Positions 59,463-64,000 of a stretch of DNA of 64,000 nt are shown in pieces. Under the pieces are notes generated by a model. It saw only the letters and a program-made list of their open reading frames with translations, was not told the DNA's origin and ran no database searches. Where the stretch lies: positions 155,117-219,116 of the forward strand of contig NHBG02000020.1 of NCBI GenBank assembly GCA_002167855.2, written 5' to 3'. The DNA comes from Gammaproteobacteria bacterium TMED1 (GTDB taxonomy: Bacteria; Pseudomonadota; Gammaproteobacteria; Pseudomonadales; Azotimanducaceae). Both the position numbers and the translations under genes were made by a program. Numbering within the stretch: position 1 is the first letter of the stretch; each line of letters starts with the position of its first letter.

Positions 59463-60419
59463 ATGTCTTTAGACAAACTCTTTTTACCTCGTCCTCCCCT
59501 TATTACGGAAGAGAATTTTCATTCCCTCAAGGTTTCGCTGAAGAACCATTTTAAGCCCCATGGGAAAGACTTATTTTGGGAAAAAGCTTTGCTTAATATA
59601 CCCACTCTCTCGAACTCGGACGCTATTTTTTTGGAAGACGTGGTCAAAGTAAGTGGTAGTGATCCCATAAATGATAACCAGCTAAGAAACTCGCTAAAAG
59701 AGCTTATGCCATGGCGTAAGGGACCTTTTCATCTTCTCGGAATAGATATTGATGCTGAGTGGAGATCTGATCTCAAATGGCAAAGATTAGTCAGGCATAT
59801 TGCGCCACTAAAAGATCGAAAAGTACTCGATATTGGATGTGGAAATGGCTACTACCTATTTCGAATGCTTGGAGAAGGGGCGCGATATGCGTTAGGTGTT
59901 GATCCCACCCGCCTGTTTTACTATCAATTTAGAGCCTTGCAAAAACTCTTTCCTGCCAACAGTGCGTTTTACTTACCACTGCGCTCTGAGCAATTGCCAG
60001 AATTTAACAGCTTCGATTCAGTCTTTTCTATGGGTGTTCTCTATCATCGTCGTTCTGCAGAGGAGCATTTACGTGAGCTGATTGGGTTTCTTCGACCAGG
60101 AGGAGAATTGATTCTGGAAACGCTCATAGTGCCGGGAGACTCGTCAAAAGTTCTTTTCCCCATTGATCGTTACGCGAGCATGGCGAACGTATGGTCCATA
60201 CCAAGTAGCGCCGCGATAAAAACCTGGTTACAAGCTTTAGGAATGAAAGAGGTGAGAACGGTCGATATCACCCAAACCAGCATCCATGAGCAACGACGAA
60301 CAGAATGGATGCAATTTCTTTCTCTTGAAGATTTCCTCGACCCTACGAATACAGACTTGACCATTGAACAATATCCCGCTCCGACAAGAGCAATCTTATT
60401 GTCAACCAAGCCAGGCTAA
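59463..60419 (+). CDS. cmoB: tRNA U34 carboxymethyltransferase
   Basis: LMPWRKGPFHLLGIDIDAEWRSDLKWQRLVRHIAPLKDRKVLDIGCGNGYYLFRMLGEGARYALGVDPTRLFYYQFRAL. Confidence 0.97.
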   Translation: MSLDKLFLPRPPLITEENFHSLKVSLKNHFKPHGKDLFWEKALLNIPTLSNSDAIFLEDVVKVSGSDPINDNQLRNSLKELMPWRKGPFHLLGIDIDAEWRSDLKWQRLVRHIAPLKDRKVLDIGCGNGYYLFRMLGEGARYALGVDPTRLFYYQFRALQKLFPANSAFYLPLRSEQLPEFNSFDSVFSMGVLYHRRSAEEHLRELIGFLRPGGELILETLIVPGDSSKVLFPIDRYASMANVWSIPSSAAIKTWLQALGMKEVRTVDITQTSIHEQRRTEWMQFLSLEDFLDPTNTDLTIEQYPAPTRAILLSTKPG

Positions 60420-60475
60420 CACTGAGACCACATGATGTCAGTCAATCTAAAGCTAATGCTAGATGACGAATAAGC

Positions 60476-61132
60476 TTAGAAAGGTACTTGGCTAGAAAAT
60501 GACATTGGCTTTTGAGTTGTAGGATGTTGAAAAATTATCTTAGCCGCATGGAGTTGAAGTCTATTGGATAGCTGTCGCGCCTCTTCGTGTGCGTAAAGAT
60601 CACAACCAAGTATTGGGTGACCAACGGCTGCAAGATGAATACGCAACTGGTGGCTGCGACCAGTGAGAGGGGTGAGGAGAAGTTCCGAGTGTCCTCCATG
60701 AACTCTCAATAGTTCATAACGAGTGCACGCTGGCTTACCTCCGAGTGAGTCTATCACTTGTTTTGGACGATTCACTGGATCAGGCCTAATACCCAAAGAT
60801 ATTTCGCCCTTTGGCTGCTTGAACACCCCAAATGCCGTCGCTGCGTATTCTTTCAGAACTTCTCTCTCTCGAAACTTTCGGTTGAGTTCGCGTGTTGCTT
60901 CTTTTGATAGCGATAGGACCAAAAGTCCAGAGGTATCGAGGTCAAGTCTGTGGACCACTGTTGCAGTTCGATACATTGGCAAAACACGGGTTAATACAGA
61001 GTCCTTCACGATACGGCCTGGAACTGTTAGCAGGCCTGAGGGCTTCTCTAAAACTAAAATATCGTCATCGACATACTTAGTAATAATGTCTTCTTCACAA
61101 GGATCGGGAACATGCTCAGTGTAACGAATCAA
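60476..61132 (-). CDS. RluA-family pseudouridine synthase
   Basis: ILVLEKPSGLLTVPG; VVHRLDLDTSGLLVLSLSKEA; GRSHQLRIHLAAVGHPILGCDLYA. Confidence 0.95.
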   Translation of the reverse strand: MIRYTEHVPDPCEEDIITKYVDDDILVLEKPSGLLTVPGRIVKDSVLTRVLPMYRTATVVHRLDLDTSGLLVLSLSKEATRELNRKFREREVLKEYAATAFGVFKQPKGEISLGIRPDPVNRPKQVIDSLGGKPACTRYELLRVHGGHSELLLTPLTGRSHQLRIHLAAVGHPILGCDLYAHEEARQLSNRLQLHAAKIIFQHPTTQKPMSFSSQVPF

Positions 61133-61240
61133 TGATCCATCCTTTTCTCATGGCAAGTCGTCAATGAAACAAGGAAATAATAATATTAAAGCCACCCTTT
61201 TCGGAGCCACTAATTTAGCACCATAATACTAATGGTAAGC

Positions 61241-61915
61241 TCAGAGTGACTGCAAAGATTCCTCGCTTACCTGGTGTCTTACCACCTGCCCTCCTTCCAT
61301 AAATATGATCTCCTCTGCAATGTTAGTCGCAAGATCTGCCAATCTTTCTATATTATTGGAGATCGTCAAATAGGATATTGCAGTGGTCACAATTTTTGGA
61401 TCCGCCTCCATCGCGTTCTGCAGGACACGGTAATTTCGGGAATGCAAGGCGTCGACTTCATCATCCATATCCACTACCTCTTGGGCTCGCTCTACATCCC
61501 TCAGCTTCAGCGCTTCGAGAGATTTTTCCACCATATTTCTGCAAATGGCACCCATGGTATTGAAATCTAGATCCAAAACTAAACGATCCAAATCAGAAAG
61601 GAAATTTATTCGCTCTGCAATGTTTAGTGCCTGGTCCCCCATTCGCTCTAAATCGTTGTTTACCTTAAGTGCAACGATAATAAATCGTAAATCAAACGCT
61701 ACTGGCTGATGAAGAGCCAAGATTTTCAGGCAGTCTTCCTCAATATCGACTTCCATCTCATTGATAATAGACTCGTTATCAAAAATTTCTGCAGTCAACG
61801 TTTTATCGAAAGTTTCTATACACCGGATGCACCGATTTGTTGATTCAATAATGAGCCCACCTAACTCATCGATTCTGTTCTCTAGTCGCAAGAGATCTCT
61901 ATCTAGATGTTTCAT
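61241..61915 (-). CDS. phoU: phosphate signaling complex protein PhoU
   Basis: Two PhoU helical repeats; FDLRFIIVALKVNNDLERMGDQALNIAERI; downstream of pstB. Confidence 0.96.
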   Translation of the reverse strand: MKHLDRDLLRLENRIDELGGLIIESTNRCIRCIETFDKTLTAEIFDNESIINEMEVDIEEDCLKILALHQPVAFDLRFIIVALKVNNDLERMGDQALNIAERINFLSDLDRLVLDLDFNTMGAICRNMVEKSLEALKLRDVERAQEVVDMDDEVDALHSRNYRVLQNAMEADPKIVTTAISYLTISNNIERLADLATNIAEEIIFMEGGQVVRHQVSEESLQSL

Positions 61916-61921
61916 AAACCC

Positions 61922-62689
61922 CTACCCAAACCTTCCGGTTACATATTCTTCGGTTCGCTGATTTTCCGGCCTAGTAAAAACCTGATCAGTATCTCCAAAC
62001 TCCACCAAAACACCATTCTCTAAAAACGCGGTATACTCGGAGACTCTCGCTGCTTGCTGCATATTGTGCGTTACAATAACTATCGTATACTCCCGTTTGA
62101 GTTCAAACAACAGGTCTTCAATTCTCGACGTTGATACCGGATCTAGAGCGGAGCAAGGCTCATCCATGAGGATAACTTCAGGTTTCATCGCGAGCGCTCG
62201 AGCGATACAAAGTCGTTGTTGCTGCCCTCCGGATAGGTTCAAGGCAGAATCCTGTAGCCGGTCCTTTACCTCATCCCAAAGCGCGGCCTGCTGCAGTGCG
62301 GTCACTACTCTCTCTTCAATATCCCCGGACAAGCCGTTGATGGTTGGACCCCATGCCACATTTCTGAATATCGATTTAGGGAAAGGATTTGGTTTTTGAA
62401 AGACCATACCGATGCGCAGCCGCACCTCGACTGGATCGACCCCGGATTCATAAAGATCCTGGCCGCTTAGCATAATATTACCGCTTTGCTCGACGTTTTC
62501 TATAAAATCATTCATGCGATTGAGCGATCTGAGCAAAGTGCTTTTCCCACAACCAGAGGGACCAATAATTGCGGTTATTGTCTTTTCAAGAATCGGCATC
62601 GAGACGTTTCTCACTGCCAGTTCGCTACCATAACTTATGGAGACATTTTGAATATCTAATACTGTAGACTTTTGTTCGTTTGTTTCCAT
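61922..62689 (-). CDS. pstB: phosphate ABC transporter ATP-binding protein
   Basis: [80 protein letters not shown]. Confidence 0.98.
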   Translation of the reverse strand: METNEQKSTVLDIQNVSISYGSELAVRNVSMPILEKTITAIIGPSGCGKSTLLRSLNRMNDFIENVEQSGNIMLSGQDLYESGVDPVEVRLRIGMVFQKPNPFPKSIFRNVAWGPTINGLSGDIEERVVTALQQAALWDEVKDRLQDSALNLSGGQQQRLCIARALAMKPEVILMDEPCSALDPVSTSRIEDLLFELKREYTIVIVTHNMQQAARVSEYTAFLENGVLVEFGDTDQVFTRPENQRTEEYVTGRFG

Positions 62690-62746
62690 TTTTTTTCCTA
62701 GTCATCATCGCAAAGGATTTTGCTCTTTGCTCAAGATGTCAATAGC

Positions 62747-63607
62747 TTACATTTTGGATCTAGTCCCTCGATAACGGATATAGACCGCGATTGAGTTCAT
62801 TATTAGTAACACCCCGAGTAAAACAATAATTCCTGCTGATGCTAATTCATGGAATTCTAACTGCGGTCTTGCTGTCCAATTAAATATCTGAATTGGCAAA
62901 GCAGTAAACTCATCCATGGGTCCCTCTGGGATAAAAGCGATATAAGTTAACGCTCCCATCATTATTAGCGGCGCTGTCTCTCCAATCGCTCTGGATAGTG
63001 CCAAAATAACACCCGTCAATACGCCCGGTATAGCGCTTGGTAAAACGTGGTGTCTTATAACTTGCCAAGGCGTTGCTCCAACAGCGTAAGCGGCCTGTCG
63101 GAGGGATTGCGGTACTGCTTTAATCGATTCTTTAGACGCTATGATAATGACTGGAAGAATTAGTAAGCTCATAGTTAATGCCCCAGCAACGACACTGCGC
63201 TCAAGGTGAAAAAAGCGAACAAATAGTGCGAGGCCCAAAATACCATAAACAATTGAAGGTACTCCTGCTAGATTAGCAATGTTAAGCTCAATGAATCGGG
63301 TGACCTTGCCGGGCTTTGCGTACTCCTCCAAATAGATAGCAGCCAGTACTCCAGTTGGTATCGCAAATAATGCTGTCAAACCGACCAGCCAGAGCGTTCC
63401 AAAAAATGCAGATTTGATGCCTGCTCTTTCTGGAAAGCGGGAGGGAAAACTATCCATAAATTGCATATCAAGCCAAGGCAACCCCATAACCGTCACCTGA
63501 TAGATCAAAATACCCAGAATTAACACTGCGAAACCGGTAACAGCTATACACGTCCAGCGGAATATCTTTGCGAGAAGGTGTCTTCCATTGAGATTGTTAT
63601 CTTTCAT
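62747..63607 (-). CDS. pstA: phosphate ABC transporter permease PstA
   Basis: [65 protein letters not shown]. Confidence 0.97.
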   Translation of the reverse strand: MKDNNLNGRHLLAKIFRWTCIAVTGFAVLILGILIYQVTVMGLPWLDMQFMDSFPSRFPERAGIKSAFFGTLWLVGLTALFAIPTGVLAAIYLEEYAKPGKVTRFIELNIANLAGVPSIVYGILGLALFVRFFHLERSVVAGALTMSLLILPVIIIASKESIKAVPQSLRQAAYAVGATPWQVIRHHVLPSAIPGVLTGVILALSRAIGETAPLIMMGALTYIAFIPEGPMDEFTALPIQIFNWTARPQLEFHELASAGIIVLLGVLLIMNSIAVYIRYRGTRSKM

Positions 63608-63999
63608 TCATACGTCTCTTTGAAGCGACGCATAACCGAACTGGCCGTGAGATTAAGGAACAGCGTAAGGGTGAATAGCACCGCAGCTACGGCAAAAAGC
63701 GTCTTATAGGTTAACGTGCCGGCAGGCGTGTCACCAAGCGACACTTGGACGATATACGCAGTCATCGTCTGGATACTCTCGAGCGGATTCAATGTAAAGT
63801 TTGGCGTCGCCCCTGCTGCCAAGGTAACCGCCATGGTCTCACCAATTGCTCGTGAAATGGCCAAAACAAACGACGCAAAGATTCCGGACAGTGCTGCAGG
63901 CAAGACAATACGTATCGTAACTTCGAAGGAGGTGGCTCCTAGAGAGTAGGCTCCCTCTCTTAGACTATCGGGTACTGACTGCAGCGCATCATCGCACAT
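63604..63999 (-). CDS. pstC: phosphate ABC transporter permease PstC (C-terminal part, truncated by window end)
   Basis: [56 protein letters not shown]. Confidence 0.95.
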   Translation of the reverse strand: MCDDALQSVPDSLREGAYSLGATSFEVTIRIVLPAALSGIFASFVLAISRAIGETMAVTLAAGATPNFTLNPLESIQTMTAYIVQVSLGDTPAGTLTYKTLFAVAAVLFTLTLFLNLTASSVMRRFKETYE

Positions 64000-64000
64000 A

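Noticed and set aside
61241-63999. pst-phoU region as a novel system
   Set aside because: Standard pstCAB-phoU phosphate uptake operon order and motifs.
1-64000. CRISPR arrays, prophage, integrase/transposase or rRNA genes
   Set aside because: None seen by eye; no regularly spaced direct repeats and no recognisable mobile-element proteins in the ORF track.

Overview
This 64 kb window looks like chromosomal sequence from a proteobacterium, probably a marine gammaproteobacterium (inferred from cmoAB, yejBE, TorF-type porin and gene content). It is densely coding and mostly metabolic: CoA-transferase, acyl-CoA synthetase, SDRs, FAH, a molybdenum hydroxylase cluster, monomeric isocitrate dehydrogenase, ilvD, pyrD. 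It also carries transport operons (a Lol-like ABC operon, a heterodimeric ABC exporter, yejBE, pstCAB-phoU), a YefM/YoeB toxin-antitoxin pair and one tRNA-Arg(UCG). I saw no rRNA, CRISPR array, prophage or transposase. The most notable item is a gene at 53759-54256 that is absent from the ORF track. It has an in-frame UGA exactly at the expected redox-active Cys of a peroxiredoxin-like protein (FYRGYW-U-PYC) and a hairpin just downstream of the UGA, so it is a strong selenoprotein candidate. Other leads: a five-gene LolA-like/FtsX/FtsX/ATPase/beta-barrel operon; a PTPS paralog with Glu in place of the catalytic Cys, coupled to an SDR and a YhhQ transporter; an asymmetric ABC exporter; YefM-YoeB operator palindromes with 12-bp spacing; and several structured intergenic segments. 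All calls come from reading the sequence and the translations supplied. No searches or folding programs were run.
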